A stretch of DNA of 64,000 nucleotides from Gigaspora rosea (GCA_003550325.1 QKWP01000061.1:497581-561580); one strand, 5' to 3'; counted from the first letter of the stretch, positions 1 to 11,112 are shown. Notes: generated by a model not told the origin, from the letters alone. A program made the numbers and translations.

Positions 1-239
1 TATTCATATATATAATATAATAATAATTTACAAAAAACTGAAAGCCAGTATAAGTTTAAAGTGTAATTGATTTATATCGACCTATTAAATAAATGTAATA
101 AACAAACGAAATATTAAAATCATGTAAATACATTAAATTTATGATGTAGACAAGTTTTACACCGGGTAATGCTAGTTATCTGTTATATATATAAATTATA
201 AGATATTTAAAATACGTATACTAGACAAAATAAATATAT

Positions 240-460
240 TTACTTGAATAAATATTTATTCGAATAATTATAATTATTCGAATAAATTTATTTATTCGAA
301 TATTATTATTTATTCAAATAAATATTATTATTCGAATAAATATTAATATTCAAATAATTACAGTTATTCGAATTATTCAATAAATTTAGTCATTTGGCGA
401 ATATTCGAATAGCTTTATGCTGATCCTAATTATTCGAATATTATTCGAATAAAGGATCCG
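240..460. repeat. Cluster of the palindromic word TTATTCGAATAA
   Basis: About a dozen copies of TTCGAATAA or its variant TTCAAATAA, in both orientations, fill this block. The pattern matches the subterminal word clusters of the inverted-repeat elements elsewhere in the window, but I could not find a matching pair of ends, so it is called only a repeat. Confidence 0.6.
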
Positions 461-468
461 TAAGCTCT

Positions 469-538
469 AGTCACACCTCTATACAATTATCAAAAGAGGT
501 GCAACGGACTTGGTGATTATAGAGAGGTCAGACTGTAT
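469..538. mobile_element. Short inverted-repeat remnant (TA-flanked MITE-like)
   Basis: The right end reads ...AGAGAGGTCAGACTGTA and the left end TAGTCACACCTCTATAC, forming imperfect inverted repeats. The same terminal signature (TACAGTC.GACCTCTCTA) occurs at 11936-12039 and 38317-38445. This suggests a small TA-target (Tc1/mariner-like) non-autonomous family. This copy is degraded. Confidence 0.35.
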
Positions 539-1004
539 TACATTTTGATGTAAATTTTTTAAATTTTGATTGCTAAAATTTGATTTTTATATTTTAATTT
601 GCTAAAATAAGATTGGTTAAAATTTTTTAAAATATAATTTTTAAAATTGACCAAGACAAAGTCACATGATTTGTTCTATTGTTGGCAATTTTTTACATTT
701 ATAAAAAATTAACCACATTATAAATTAAAACAAATAATAATTTTTTAAAAAACGAAGCCGCTAAATTGTAGCAAATTAACTAATCTATAAGTTGGCAGCT
801 TTATTTTTTTGAATATCTTTTCTGTATAAAGCTATTAGCTTTTAAAATTATTTTAGTCTTTAATTGTCATGCGCTATAGAACTCTAAAAATAGAAAAAGG
901 ATCAGAATCTTAAAATGTTAATACTGCAGTTGAAGATAAACTTTATAAAACAATCATGCATACATTTTTTATAATCAATTTTTTAACAAAATTAACTTAT
1001 AATT

Positions 1005-2640
1005 TTACACATCAACAATGTCAATTTCATCAATAGAAATACTGAGGTTTACTAATTTCTGTGTAATCTCTCGCGTGTTGATGAGCTTTGAAGTATACAT
1101 ATGTTTTGGATGATTTTGTTCGATTGGCTCTAGCTTATTCATGTCAGATTCCAAGAATTGTTTCTTGATTTCTGTTTCTTTTGGTCTACAAATTTTTCTA
1201 AAACAATCCTCAATTTCATTCTTAATTTCATTTGCGGTAGGTCTTTTTTGAAAATCAGAATCCATGCATCGCTTAGCTAATTTTATATAATAATCAGGTG
1301 TCCCTAACGCACATTTCGGCCGTTCTCTACAGCAAATCCTAAATGAAAGGCTAATATCAAATGGTTCACCATCAAATGGTCTTTTTCCAGTTATTTCCAT
1401 TATAATGACACCAAAACTATAAATATCTGATGCTTGTGTAAATGGGTTTCCCTGTAAAACTTCTGGTGCAACATATGGCATAACACTATAAATTTCATCT
1501 TGTTCTTTGTTAGTTGTTGTTGCTAGTCCTAGATCAGCAATATATGTATTATGGAATTTATCATGAAAGATATTGCCGCTATGAAGATCTCGATGAATAT
1601 ACCTTTCAGAATGGATTGCTTCAAGATTATAAATGATAGAAGTTAAAATTTCAAGCTTTTCTTTCCATCTCATTTTTGTAATAATCTTAAGATTATTGTA
1701 TAAAGAACCATTATCAGCATATTCCAATACAAGAACATATTTTTTAGCATTTTGATTTAGTGACAAACCATAGAGTCTTACAAATGATGGTCTTATCAAA
1801 CCAAGATCGCAATATGTCTTCACCTAAATAAAATTTTTTTAGTAAATATAATTATCAAACTCATAAAATATTTTTAGAATTGCCTCGTGTATATATTCTT
1901 GATTATGAATTAATTTGAGAGCTACATATCCCATCAACGTTGATTTTTCCACCGAGCTTTATAAATTGTTGAAACCCCACCCTTTCCAATTTCTTCAGCA
2001 TCCTTTTTTTTTTTATTTATTTATTATTAATATCAAGTACAGAAATAGAATAGTAAGTTACAATTATATCAGGATGATATATAAAGAAATACTATATTTA
2101 AAAATTCTAACTAATCATCTAATGATCTATGCAATAGGGCAAGCCTATCACTTGCAGTTAGAGTTAACCATTAAACTGCTACAGAAAAAAGCTGTGACAT
2201 TTCACCTCATACTTTTCTATTTTAAACTAAAAGGTTAAATTTTTAGTTTAAGAAGGCTAGAGGAAACCAAATTTCTTTAATATTCTTAAATTCATCATAG
2301 GCAATTAATGACAAATTATAATTGTTTTTGATTTCATGTAGCCATTTATCGTTTCCTAGTTCAGCAGATTCAAGATAATATTTGAATGCTTTATTTTTAT
2401 CTTTTACAATTCCAATTCCATGTTGATAACAATGACCGAGATTAAATGATCCACTTGCATTTCCTAACTCTGCAGATTTTTGATAATAAATGAATGCATT
2501 GTTTTTATCTTTTTCGACTCTAATTCCATGTTGATAACAATAACCAAGGTTAAATAGACCATCAGCATTTCCTAACTCTGCAGATTTTTGATACAAGTTG
2601 AAAAGTCTATCCGCAGATTTATCAGAGTGGTAATATTTAA
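1005..2640 (-). pseudogene. Sel1-repeat protein kinase gene, broken (copy 1)
   Basis: Read on the minus strand, 2640-2266 encodes Sel1-like repeats (SAELGNADGLFNLGYCYQHG type, two to three units). 2003-1840 encodes the kinase N-lobe (EEIGKGG, KARWKNQ), and after an intron ending in TTTAG, 1823-1005 encodes the rest of the kinase. That part has HRDLHSGN catalytic loop, ADLGLA in place of DFG, VAPEVLQG and SDIYSFGV. Sel1-plus-kinase genes are greatly expanded in Glomeromycotina and resemble TKL/receptor-interacting kinases. Breaks: a ~262-bp insertion (2004-2265) splits the Sel1 part from the N-lobe, and compared with copy 2 (18165-19394) the N-lobe has an in-frame TGA and a one-base deletion near 1931-1940. 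The downstream kinase exon is still open and could be expressed separately. Its C-terminus is longer than that of copy 2. Confidence 0.8.
2004..2265 (-). mobile_element. SINE-like insertion inside the kinase pseudogene
   Basis: Kinase copy 2 lacks this 262-bp block, so it is an insertion. Read on the minus strand it ends in an A-rich tail (AATAAATAAATAAAAAAAAAA-like, at 2023-2004). It is flanked by similar ~17-bp sequences (1986-2003 and 2266-2284, CCAATTTCTT-like), consistent with a diverged target duplication. An A-box-like stretch (TAGCAGTTTAATGG, near 2165-2181) suggests a tRNA-derived head. No convincing B-box is seen, so a truncated LINE tail remains possible. Confidence 0.5.
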
Positions 2641-3440
2641 TAAAATATTCGATTGAAAATAAAATGTATACTTTATTTTTTGAATAAGCTATATACTTAC
2701 AGCCTGGTAATGCGAAATAACAAAGAAGTAATATTTAATAGAGAATTTTATTGACGATAAAATGTGTACTTTGTTTTTTGAATAAACTATATACTTACGA
2801 ACTAGAAATTTAACACGCAAGTAAAAGAACAAAGAAGTAATATTTAATAGAGAATTCGATTGATGATAAAATGTGAACTTTATTTTTGAATAAATTATAT
2901 ATACTTACTCCCTGGTAGTTTAACACGTAAGTGAAAGAACAAAGAAGTAATTTTGAAGAGAATTCTATTGACGATAAATGTGTACAGTACATTGTTTTTT
3001 GAATAAACTATACACTTACTTTTTGGTAATTGTGAAAGAACAAATAAGTAATATTTTAAAAGAGAATTCTATTGACAATAAAATTGTATGCTTTGTTTTT
3101 GAATAAACTATACTTACCAGTACTCCCTGGTAATTTAACATATAAGTGAAAGAACAAAGAAGTAATATTTAACAGATAATTCTATTGATGATAAAATGTG
3201 TATTTTGTTTTTTTGAATAAACTATATACTTACAAACTGGTACTTTAATACGTAAGTGAAAGAACAAAGTAATATTTAATAGAGAATTCTATTGACGATA
3301 AAATGTGTACTTTTTTTTGAATAAACTATTACTTACGACCTGGTAATTTAACATGTAAATGAAAGAACAGATAAATAACATTTAGTTGATAAGTTAATTG
3401 ATGAATAAACTATATTTATATTCTTGCAGAAATGTTTAAT
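2630..3440 (-). repeat. ~109-bp satellite array, copy 1 (about 7 units)
   Basis: Tandem units containing, on the minus strand, TTACTTCTTTGTTCTTTCAC, TTAAATTACCAGGGAGTAAG, a T/A-rich part and CACATTTTATCGTCAATAG. The array directly abuts the Sel1 part of kinase copy 1. The same satellite in inverted orientation abuts copy 2 at 15490-18165. Confidence 0.85.
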
Positions 3441-3746
3441 TACACGTATTCCTGGAGATATGCCTTATAAATTATAGTTATGCACATGTTATGTCATACA
3501 AATAAAGCTGTACATTCTGGGCTAAGTAATTTCAGGATTTGTTTAAGAGCAGTGATTTTTTTCAATTTTTAGGTCATCTTCTTTTGTTGCAAATACAAAG
3601 TAAAATTGTGATTATGTTGATTATATATAATCAATGTTCCAATCATTTATGATCACAGATTACGAAGTGTTTCAAGTAATTAAGAAAAATTACGATAATG
3701 ATATTTTTTTTTGTTTAACGTGTAATTTTGTATTTTATCATCAAGA
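3441..3746. other. Intergenic, nothing recognised
   Basis: AT-rich spacer. The first ~40 bases still match the edge of the inverted duplication (compare 15460-15500 on the other strand). No open frame, RNA gene or repeat is evident in the rest. Confidence 0.5.
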
Positions 3747-4097
3747 TACAAATCACTCTCGTTATAGTGAACACTCGATATAGTGAAGATTGGCTATAGT
3801 AAAGAATTTTTTAGAACAAAACTATTATTACTATAATAAAAGGCTCTCGATATAGTGAATCTCTCAATACAAGTCACTCTCGTTATAGTGAACTCTCGAT
3901 ATAGTGAAGATTGGCTATAGTGAAGAATTTTTTTAGAACAGAATTATTATTACTATAATAAAAGGCTCTCAATATAGTGAATCTCTCAATATAGTGAAGA
4001 AATTTTACAGCTCGGGGACTTCACTATAACGAGAGTGATTTGTATAGTGAAGAAATTTTACAGCCTGAGGACTTTACTATAACGAGAGTGATTTGTA
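3747..4097. mobile_element. MITE with TACAAATCACTCTCGTTATA ends
   Basis: The left end TACAAATCACTCTCGTTATA is matched by its reverse complement at the right end (4075-4097), and again at about 4021-4044, with TA at the borders. Inside, a ~115-bp segment with ATATAGTGAA and TTATTACTATAATAAAAGG is nearly duplicated. The structure fits a TA-target, non-autonomous DNA element with a tandemly duplicated interior and a doubled right end. No protein is encoded. Confidence 0.65.
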
Positions 4098-4237
4098 GTA
4101 TTCTGCATGATTCAGATCGGGTGGGCATTTTTAAAGATCGGACATGGTCTGAACATCGATTCAGATCTAAAATTAGGGCCTGAACTCGCATCACTTAGAT
4201 CCGGTCCACTCTGGATCCGTGAAATTTCAAATTAAAA

Positions 4238-4603
4238 AAATGAGATGCCACGAACGAAGTCACAGGACAGCCATTTGTCACGAGACCATGGACCAGAACC
4301 ATGACATAAAGTGCAAAGTGAGGTACTGGTGATTGAAATGAAGGAGTAGGGAAGTCAGGTGAGTATGAGGTATTGTGTAGGAATTGTTGATTATGGTTGA
4401 GTAAGTATAAGGTATTTGTGATGAAGTTTATGGAAGTGGAAGTTGGATAAGAAATGAGGTTTTGCGTGGGAGATTATATGGTGAAATTGAGTAAGGATGA
4501 GGTCATAGGTAATGGTTATTTAAGGAAAGAGGAGTGGAAATTTGGTCTCCATCTTTTGTTTTTGCTGCTGAGCTCGACACTAGTCTAGCTTTGTCGTTAG
4601 TAC
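4238..4603 (+). repeat. Split direct repeat A1
   Basis: This 366-bp stretch begins AAATGAGATGCC and ends TCGTTAGTAC. It matches 6348-6713 at high identity with no length difference. It contains several GTGAGTATGAGG/GTAAGTATAAGG-type motifs. Confidence 0.85.
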
Positions 4604-4656
4604 TACGTGGTCGAAGAAAAATCAAAAAGATGGTGTGAGTACAGGATGAAAATGAA

Positions 4657-5630
4657 GTGCAAGAGGTTTTACCTGCCATGTTAGCTTTGGAGAGTGGTGA
4701 AGGATATGACGTAGAGGAATCTTCGCATCAGGGATTGAAGAGTACTTTAGAGCAGTTGCTGGTCGAAACATTAAAATTGTTATATAATGGTGAAGGTTTG
4801 TCAGAGGTGGGAGTAAAACGGGATTTGGTGGAAAGACTGGTGAAAAGAGTAGTGAGTAAGTCAAAAAGAAAGGAGAGGATTGATGATGATGATCAAGGTA
4901 ATAATGTATGGGGAGAGAATAATGTAGGTTTTCGTGGTAGGCTTTTTGAAAAAGGTTTTGATAAAGGATCGAAGGTAGACGAGGGAGATGCTAAATGCAA
5001 GACTAGGGAAATTCTGATTTGCAATTTCTGGCATTGGAACGATCTTTGGAAAAATCAATTCAAGCAACGTTGGAAAAAGCTGTAGGTGAGATAAAAAGAA
5101 GCGTTCAGGTGATGCAAAATAGTGAGGAAAGTATGTATTGGCCAGGGGAGGAATTTGGAAAAGCAAGAGATTAGTTTGAGTATGATGAGTGGTATAAGGT
5201 AGGAAGAATTTTGGATAACACGTTGGTGAACAGGGATTGGGAGATGATAGGTAAGGTACATGATGTGGCGGCTACTCAGGCGTTTACGCTGAGAGTGGCC
5301 AAGAAGGAGGGCTGGAATGTTGCGGCAGGAATTAGAGATCTATTAGATGATGACCCGATAGAGGTATTTTTTCAAGAAAGACTGGCAAGTGCCAGACAAT
5401 CGGCAAGGGATAATCGTCCAAGGTAGGATGGAAAATCTGAAATGTTAGGTGTGTTTTTTCCAAATGGGCCCAGAGAAATGGGAGCTATAGCGTCGAACCC
5501 GATGGCGCATTGGTCCATGCCAGGTCAACAATATTTTCAGCAGTCTGGCCAACCAGATTTTGTTCCAGGGGGGATTCCTACTTATAGTACCTATCAGCAT
5601 AGGTATAAGAATTCCTGGCGGACTATCTAA
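4657..5630 (+). pseudogene. Gag-like region of the split-repeat element
   Basis: Three open pieces in different frames (4657-5085, 5211-5426, 5442-5630) read as one decayed coding region. The first is rich in E/K with an acidic-basic tract (KSKRKERIDDDD). The middle one (QAFTLRVAKKEGWNVAAGIRD...) and the last (FPNGP..., QYFQQSGQPDF...) resemble the N-terminal, nucleocapsid-like open frame that precedes the recombinase in DIRS-order elements. I cannot assign a domain to it, so gag-like rests on position and composition only. Confidence 0.45.
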
Positions 5631-5639
5631 AGGAAGTAT

Positions 5640-6250
5640 GGGACGTAGGAAATTGGAAGTTGGACAATTGAGTGTTTTTCGACTTAGAGAAGAAAATGGG
5701 ACTGCTATGGCAGGTTTGGCGCTGCATGTACAGGAGTACCTCAGAGCCGTAGTGCGTGTACATAAGAAAAAAGGGTTTAAAAGTCCTGTTGAAGATTTTG
5801 GAGTAAGAGAGGTGTTGAGGGAGATTTAAATTAGGAGGTCAAAAAGTGACCCATTTGCAAATGGAAAATTTGTACCGGTGGAACCTACAGGAAGTAGGAT
5901 TTGCTCGGTTAGGCTGTTAGGTAAGTACTTGAGAGTGAGATCTACAACATCAGGTGATGAGCCGCTGTTTCTGTCAAATAAAAGAGGGAAATGTCAGTAG
6001 CAGCAATTTTGGCGGTAATTAAACGTATGACATACCACGCAAAGCTGAAGGAGTGTTTTACGACTCTTAGTTTAAGGATAGGTGGAGCGACAGCAGCAAT
6101 GAGGGGAGGGATATCGTTGATGTAGATTAGGGCTATTGGAGGGTGGGATTCAAAGGCGTATTTAAGGGCGGTAAAAACGACGAAGAATAAAAGCCTCAAA
6201 GAGAATGGGATTTGAAAGTTAAATTTGTGAAAATGGGTTTTATGCATGTT
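5640..6250 (+). pseudogene. Tyrosine recombinase (integrase) C-terminal part, broken
   Basis: Frame fragments give GLALHVQEYLRA, then after an in-frame TAA at 5827, RRSKSDPFANGKFVPVEP and CSVRLLGKYL...EPLFLSNKRG. After a frame change near 5985 come SLRIGGATAAMRGG and IGGWDSKAYLRAV. The last two match recombinase box II: the Arg in SLRIGG and the nucleophilic Tyr in SKAY are kept. The usual His before SLR is Leu here, and a TAG interrupts between the two blocks. Strand-exchange enzymes of this type integrate DIRS/Ngaro circles. This copy cannot be functional. Confidence 0.75.
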
Positions 6251-6304
6251 GTGCATGTGTCTAGTAAGTGATTATAAGGAAAGAATTTCATTCTCTGGAT
6301 AATT

Positions 6305-6350
6305 CCATATGTATATTTCATAGTTGTGGAGATGTGGGTCGAGTGACAAA
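6305..6350 (+). repeat. Split direct repeat B1
   Basis: CCATATGTATATTTCATAG...GTCGAGTGACAAA, joined directly to A2. It matches 6914-6959 with one substitution seen (GTATATTT versus GTGTATTT). Confidence 0.8.
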
Positions 6351-6713
6351 TGAGATGCCATAAACGAAATCACGGGACAGCCATTTGTCACGAGACCATG
6401 GACCGGGGCCATGACGTAAAGTGCAAAGTGAGGTACTGGTGATTGAAATGAAGGAGTAGAGAAGTCAGGTGAGTATGAGGTATTGTGTGGGAATTGTTGA
6501 TTATGGTTGAGTAAGTATGAGGTATTTGAGACAAAGTTTATGGAATTGGGAGTTGGGTAAGAAATGAGGTTTTGTGTGAGAGATTATATAGTAAAATTGA
6601 GTAAGGATGAGGTCATAGGTAATGGTTATTTAAGGAAAGAGGAGTGGAAATTTGGTCTCCATCTTTTGTTTTTGCTGCTGAGCTCGACACTAGTCTAGCT
6701 TTGTCGTTAGTAC
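6348..6713 (+). repeat. Split direct repeat A2
   Basis: Second copy of the 366-bp A repeat, lying immediately after B1. A2 is followed by ~200 bp of unique sequence (6714-6913) before B2. Confidence 0.85.
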
Positions 6714-6913
6714 CTGCCCACCCACCACTGAGGGTAATTTTTGATAGTTTAGGTTGAGTAACGGAGTGTTCGATAGCCCAGATGGCTATCTCGGGATAAC
6801 GCATCGATAGTCTGACTATACAGCTCGGATATCGAAAGCAAAAAGGTAGATATAAGACCGGTTTAGCGATGCTAGAGATAACTGAGGGACCATGTGAGCA
6901 GTGAGGCAAGATC

Positions 6914-6959
6914 CCATATGTGTATTTCATAGTTGTGGAGATGTGGGTCGAGTGACAAA
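6914..6959 (+). repeat. Split direct repeat B2 (element 3' border)
   Basis: Second copy of the B repeat. The sequence after its final GTGACAAA is AGAAAATT, whereas after B1 it is TGAGATGCC (start of A). This places the element's right border at about 6959. Confidence 0.8.
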
Positions 6960-7411
6960 AGAAAATTCTGAAGTCAGCCATCAGCAGTCTAATAAGACCG
7001 GACCGTATTATCCGGCGGATCTTTGTGTGGGTCCGAACCAGGGACCCTGAAAAGTTCATATATAAATATATATGAATATATTAGAATTTTTGGCACAAAA
7101 AGGTATAAAACAGAATTTTTTGAGTTAAGCGTGATCATAATGATTTATATCAAAGTTTGATTGTATAAAAATCATGTAATATTGTTTTCCAATTGTAAAT
7201 CCATTTAAAGAATAGATGATTTCATAATACATCATTACTATCATATTAACTATAAAAAAAACATAATACTAATCCATTTTAATTCTTAAAAACTTCTATG
7301 GGAATAAAAAATAATGGTTTAGAATAATTTTGCATGTAAAAAAAATGAATTAAATATTTAATTTAGATAAATATCTTTGTTATATTATCTGGTATTTTGT
7401 TATAAAAGCAA
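6960..7411. other. GGTCCGAACC-type word cluster, then AT-rich spacer
   Basis: 6960-7047 is GC-rich with GACCGGACC and GGGTCCGAACCAGGGACCC, and ends CCCTG as a hAT right end would. Related words occur at 4110-4235 and 8035-8150. The split-repeat element may have landed inside an older element of this family, but I could not find paired ends or a target duplication. From 7048 to 7411 no feature is seen. Confidence 0.4.
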
Positions 7412-7697
7412 TAGGGTTCCTCAAATTCAAATCAAATCAAATATTGGATTAATTTGAATTTGATCAAATCAAATCGACCCTGATTTGAATTTGATTTGAT
7501 TCAAATATTTGAATTTGAATTTGATTTGAATTTGAATTTTTAATAGTAATTTTCAAATCAAATCAAATATTTGTCAAATCAAATCAAATTTGGCCATATT
7601 TGAATTTGATCAAATCAAATATAGTCAAATTTGAATTTGAATTTGATCAAATATTTGATTCAAATATTTGAAGATCAAATCAAATTGCGGAACCCTA
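7412..7697. mobile_element. hAT-type MITE, CAAATTTGAATTTGA word family
   Basis: Ends are TAGGGTTCCTCAAATT on the left and AATTGCGGAACCCTA on the right. They are flanked by a perfect 8-bp duplication AAAAGCAA (7404-7411 and 7698-7705), the target size typical of hAT transposons. The 286-bp interior is almost wholly built from CAAATCAAAT/ATTTGAATTTGA words in both orientations. No coding capacity. Confidence 0.8.
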
Positions 7698-8034
7698 AAA
7701 AGCAATGCATTTAAATATTAAATTTTTAAAACTCTTATAACCAATATTTATTTAAAATACCACCAAAACGTATTTCAGCATATAATCGTGTACAAGAATT
7801 TTCAGAAAACTTTTCTTGTGATAATAATGTTTTAATATGTCGATTTAGTAATGATTCAGTTAATTGGCATATAAATACAGCGAATCAAAAAATTGAAAGA
7901 AAACGCTAGTTCTAGATGATAACAGACAAAATTTAAGTTAGGAATCACTTCGGGGCACTTACTATTATGTATACCGGAATAAAACGGGTTTTTTAACCAA
8001 ATCGGAATGAACTTTTTGCAAATCAAAATGGGAT

Positions 8035-8155
8035 TTTTCCGGGTCCCTGGTCTGAACCCGCATCGATTCTGATAAATCAAGGGTCCGAACTCGGTCCGTC
8101 AACGGACTGGACCGGATCCCGGACCGGACCAGGATCTTTAGCGGAACACGTAGTT
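8035..8155. repeat. GGACCGGATCC word cluster
   Basis: GC-rich block in AT-rich DNA with GGGTCCCTGGTCTGAACCC, GGTCCGTCAACGGACTGGACC and GGACCGGACCAGGATC. It is related to 6990-7047 in inverted orientation and is probably the remains of an inverted-repeat element. No ends were assigned. Confidence 0.45.
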
Positions 8156-8468
8156 AGTACTTTTCATTTTAAATTTTCTAAATATGAATTTATTTACAAC
8201 TGTAAATATGAACATTATGATAATAAAATTTTTAATTTATGACTTTGATTTCTAAATTATACTTTTTGTAACTGTTATTTTATTTTCGCTTAATATAAAC
8301 CATAACTTTGAAATTGCATCAATCTCATAGGAATGCCACGAAAAATATGTGTAATAATTTGATTTAAAGGGTTTAAAATTTTTGCTCTAATTTAACCGAT
8401 TCATCTAAATAGTACATTAGTTATAATTTGTACTTTAAAATTTTTTTTTTTTGCTACGAATATCAATA

Positions 8469-9094
8469 TAGTGTTTTGACCCAGGTGGGTGTCACCCGGG
8501 TCACCGGCGGGTGGGTGGGTGACCAGGGTCAAGTTGTAACAGCCTGGGTGAGAACGGGTGGGTCAACCCATGGGTTACCCACGGACAGAGACCCGATACA
8601 AATTAATGCAAATTTGTGAAGTTGACAGAATCAAATTCGAAAAATATTTAATAGTAAATTATTATTTAAAGGCAACCATACTGCAGTACAGAATTTTAAT
8701 AAACAGTATTATAGCAGATAGTATTTCTGCATTACAGCATTACGGCATTACGGCATTACAGCTTTATAGCATTACGACTTTACGGCATTACGGCATTACG
8801 GCTCTACAGCTCACAGCAATTACGGCAAGAAATGCGGCAATGCCATAACAATATTAATTTGTAAAATTAATTCTACCACTAACTATAGGTGCACCTGGGT
8901 CAAATCACTAGTCATATTAACCACCTGTTATTTTTTTTAATTGACCCAGGTGACCCGACGGGTCACCCGTCGGGTCACCTGTCGGGTGACCCGGGTGGTG
9001 CCTTTTTTTGGACTGACCCGTTTCCACCCGGGTGGCACATTGTCCACCCGTCGGGTGACCCGGGTGAAGATTTTTTAGACGGGTCAATTCACTA
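8469..9094. mobile_element. hAT-type MITE, GGGTGACCC word family
   Basis: Ends TAGTGTTTTGACCC and GGGTCAATTCACTA are inverted (TAGTG....TGACCC). They are flanked by a perfect 8-bp duplication TATCAATA (8461-8468 and 9095-9102). Both subterminal regions (8480-8590, 8890-9085) are packed with GGGTGACCC/GACCCGGGT words. The middle has a short CATTACGGCATTACAGC tandem run at about 8730-8830. No transposase; apparent open frames across the GC-rich ends are by-products of the repeats. Confidence 0.85.
8725..8832 (+). repeat. GCATTACGGCATTACAG minisatellite
   Basis: About ten imperfect units of GCATTACGG/GCATTACAG/GCTTTACGG within the element at 8469-9094. Confidence 0.7.
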
Positions 9095-9534
9095 TATCAA
9101 TATGTGTCCTACACATATGGGCGAAAATCTCCAATTTCAGATAAGGTTAAATAGAATTTGAGCCAATCATTTATGTGATGTTGGATGATTATTGAGAATA
9201 AAAGTGATTATTTGATCAGAAATTATAAGGTCGATTATGAATTGCTTGCTTATGAATCGCTTATGAATTTTTGTATGTATACACGTGAACTTCAGTTAAG
9301 CGATTTTGGTTAGTGTCAATGATAATAAAGTAGTAATTTTAGCGTAGTAACTAATAAATCACCTTTGAAGCAAGAATAAAGTATTATGATTATGCATAAT
9401 CCGAATATAATGAAAGTAAAAATTCTTTTATTCATTATCTTGAACTTAATGACCAAGAATTTGACGTAATTATTAACATTGATGAATCTCCTGATACAAA
9501 AATATTTCAGATATTTCAGATCCCCAGATCGGTG

Positions 9535-9790
9535 CGGCTTGCTTCAACTCACCGACACCCCATTTCACTGACAAATTATTCACCGACAAGTTCATTTTAC
9601 CGACAGTTTTTTCACCGAAGCTCATTTCACCGACAAAGTAATTTTGGTCATTGTCGTTAAGGTCAGGGTAGAATTAGGGTTAAAGTTAGTGTGCTTTATA
9701 GAAAAAACTTGTCGGTAAAATGAACTTGTAATAATTTGTCAGTGAAATGTGGTGTCTATGAAGTGATTGTCTGTGAAATAATACGGACCC
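9535..9790. mobile_element. Fold-back element with CACCGACAA words
   Basis: The left arm (about 9548-9604: TTTCACTGACAAATTATT, CAAGTTCATTTTACCGACA) is repeated inverted at about 9705-9765, around an ~80-bp centre. Outer parts are more diverged. A related, decayed copy lies near 35725-35945 (GGACTTGTCTGTGAATAAT). Class unknown; no target duplication found. Confidence 0.55.
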
Positions 9791-11112
9791 ATTAGATACA
9801 TTCAATTATTTAAAATATTAGAGCAGTTAATTTAAAAAACGTGATTCAAATTAACAAGTTACAGAATATTTGGATTTATATATTTTTTAAAAGATTATTA
9901 ACATAAATTCTTATAAAGATATATCTTCAAGAGATTGATTTCATTAGAAACATTTATCTTTAAACCAATGCTTATTGCTTATGATTTTAATCGTTATAGA
10001 CTACTCTAAAAAAATTGTTTATTGTTTATCCATTATTTCAAATTTCAATATCTATTGATGACATTATCAATAATATATTGTATTTTGAAAAAAAAAACAT
10101 TTGGAATATTTAAATTACTTGCTAATTCAAATCGACCGATATTATCAATAATTATAACTGAATTATTCAAAAGTTATTAGCAAAAAAGATGCAGCAAAAA
10201 CTGTATAATGTGGTAAAAAAAATTGATGCATATTCCCAATAAATAATTCTTATGAATTTAAATTCATTCGTAGAAAGATAGTTTTGTTGTTATTTTCATA
10301 TGAGAAAAACACTTAGAAATTTTCATACTAGTGGTGGATCACACTTTCCAATAGAAAAATATGATGTATCTATGGTTTATAAAAAGACTAATTTTAAAAT
10401 TCGCAGTTCATAATTATAAATTTCTATATAAAAATGATACATGTTGACATCATAACATAACATACTTTGAAAGCAAAATTTATAAATGCAACAAGATTAC
10501 GGTATATATATACATATATTTTAATAAAATTTAATTCTTGAAAATATCTTGTAGAAATTAAATAAACATCCAGAATATTCCATTTAATATTTCTAACAGG
10601 AAACAATACCAGATATGGCTCGGATTTTAAAAATTAGGACGATAAATATGAATGTGAGTGAATTTCTATGTAAATCGATTGAAGATTGTAAATTTCGAAT
10701 CCGAAACTACCCAGGAATTTAAAATATCATTTGTAATTAATTCAAATTTAGTAACCTGTTATATATAGTTTAATATAATTAACTATTAATGAAAAAAATG
10801 TTATATTGCAATATTTTTTAAAAAACTATTTTAATACTTTTGAATAATTCAACTTTAAATACAATGTTTTATTTAATAATTAAGTTTAATACAATTTTAG
10901 TTTTAATAAGTAAGGTCCCATATTAATAGCAATTGTTATATTTATATTAATAGTGATTGTTATATTTAAATTAATAGTAATTGTTACATTTTTTATTAAT
11001 AATAATTATTATATTTATATCTAAAATCATTCAAAAAAACTCCAATTCAAATGTTATTACAAAATACTATAATACAAATTAATTTTATTACACTTTACTT
11101 ATAAAAAAAGTT
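9791..11112. other. Intergenic, with a short AT minisatellite
   Basis: No gene is seen. 10915-11020 holds four imperfect units of TTAATAGCAATTGTTATATT. The rest is AT-rich sequence with stops in all frames. Confidence 0.5.

Larger units (their letters stand above)
1..1004. other. AT-rich gene-poor stretch
   Basis: I see no gene here. It holds the TTCGAA-word cluster at about 240-460, a small inverted-repeat remnant at 469-538, and otherwise AT-rich sequence. The last ~110 bases (about 890-1004) resemble, in inverted orientation, the sequence just after the second kinase copy near 19400-19610. They therefore belong to the inverted duplication described below. Confidence 0.6.
4238..6959 (+). 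mobile_element. Tyrosine-recombinase retroelement with split direct repeats (PAT/Ngaro-like), decayed
   Basis: The order of repeats is A1 (4238-4603), interior, B1 (6305-6350), A2 (6348-6713), unique 200 bp, B2 (6914-6959). A1 and A2 are both 366 bp. B1 runs straight into A2, while B2 ends and A1 starts at the outer borders, as expected if a circle was formed by joining B2 to A1. This A1-B1A2-B2 arrangement is known for Ngaro and PAT elements of the DIRS order. The interior carries a tyrosine recombinase C-terminus (about 5700-6200) that supports the assignment. A gag-like part precedes it. No reverse transcriptase is found in the ~1.7-kb interior, so this is a deleted or non-autonomous copy. 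Confidence 0.75.

Noticed and set aside
6960..7050. A possible tRNA or B-box (GGTTCGGACCC on the minus strand)
   Set aside because: No cloverleaf can be formed around it, and the same word cluster occurs at 8035-8150 as repeat.
8558..9161. Open frames rich in Gly/Asp/Pro or Thr/Ala/Leu
   Set aside because: They arise from the GGGTGACCC words and the GCATTACGG minisatellite inside the MITE at 8469-9094.
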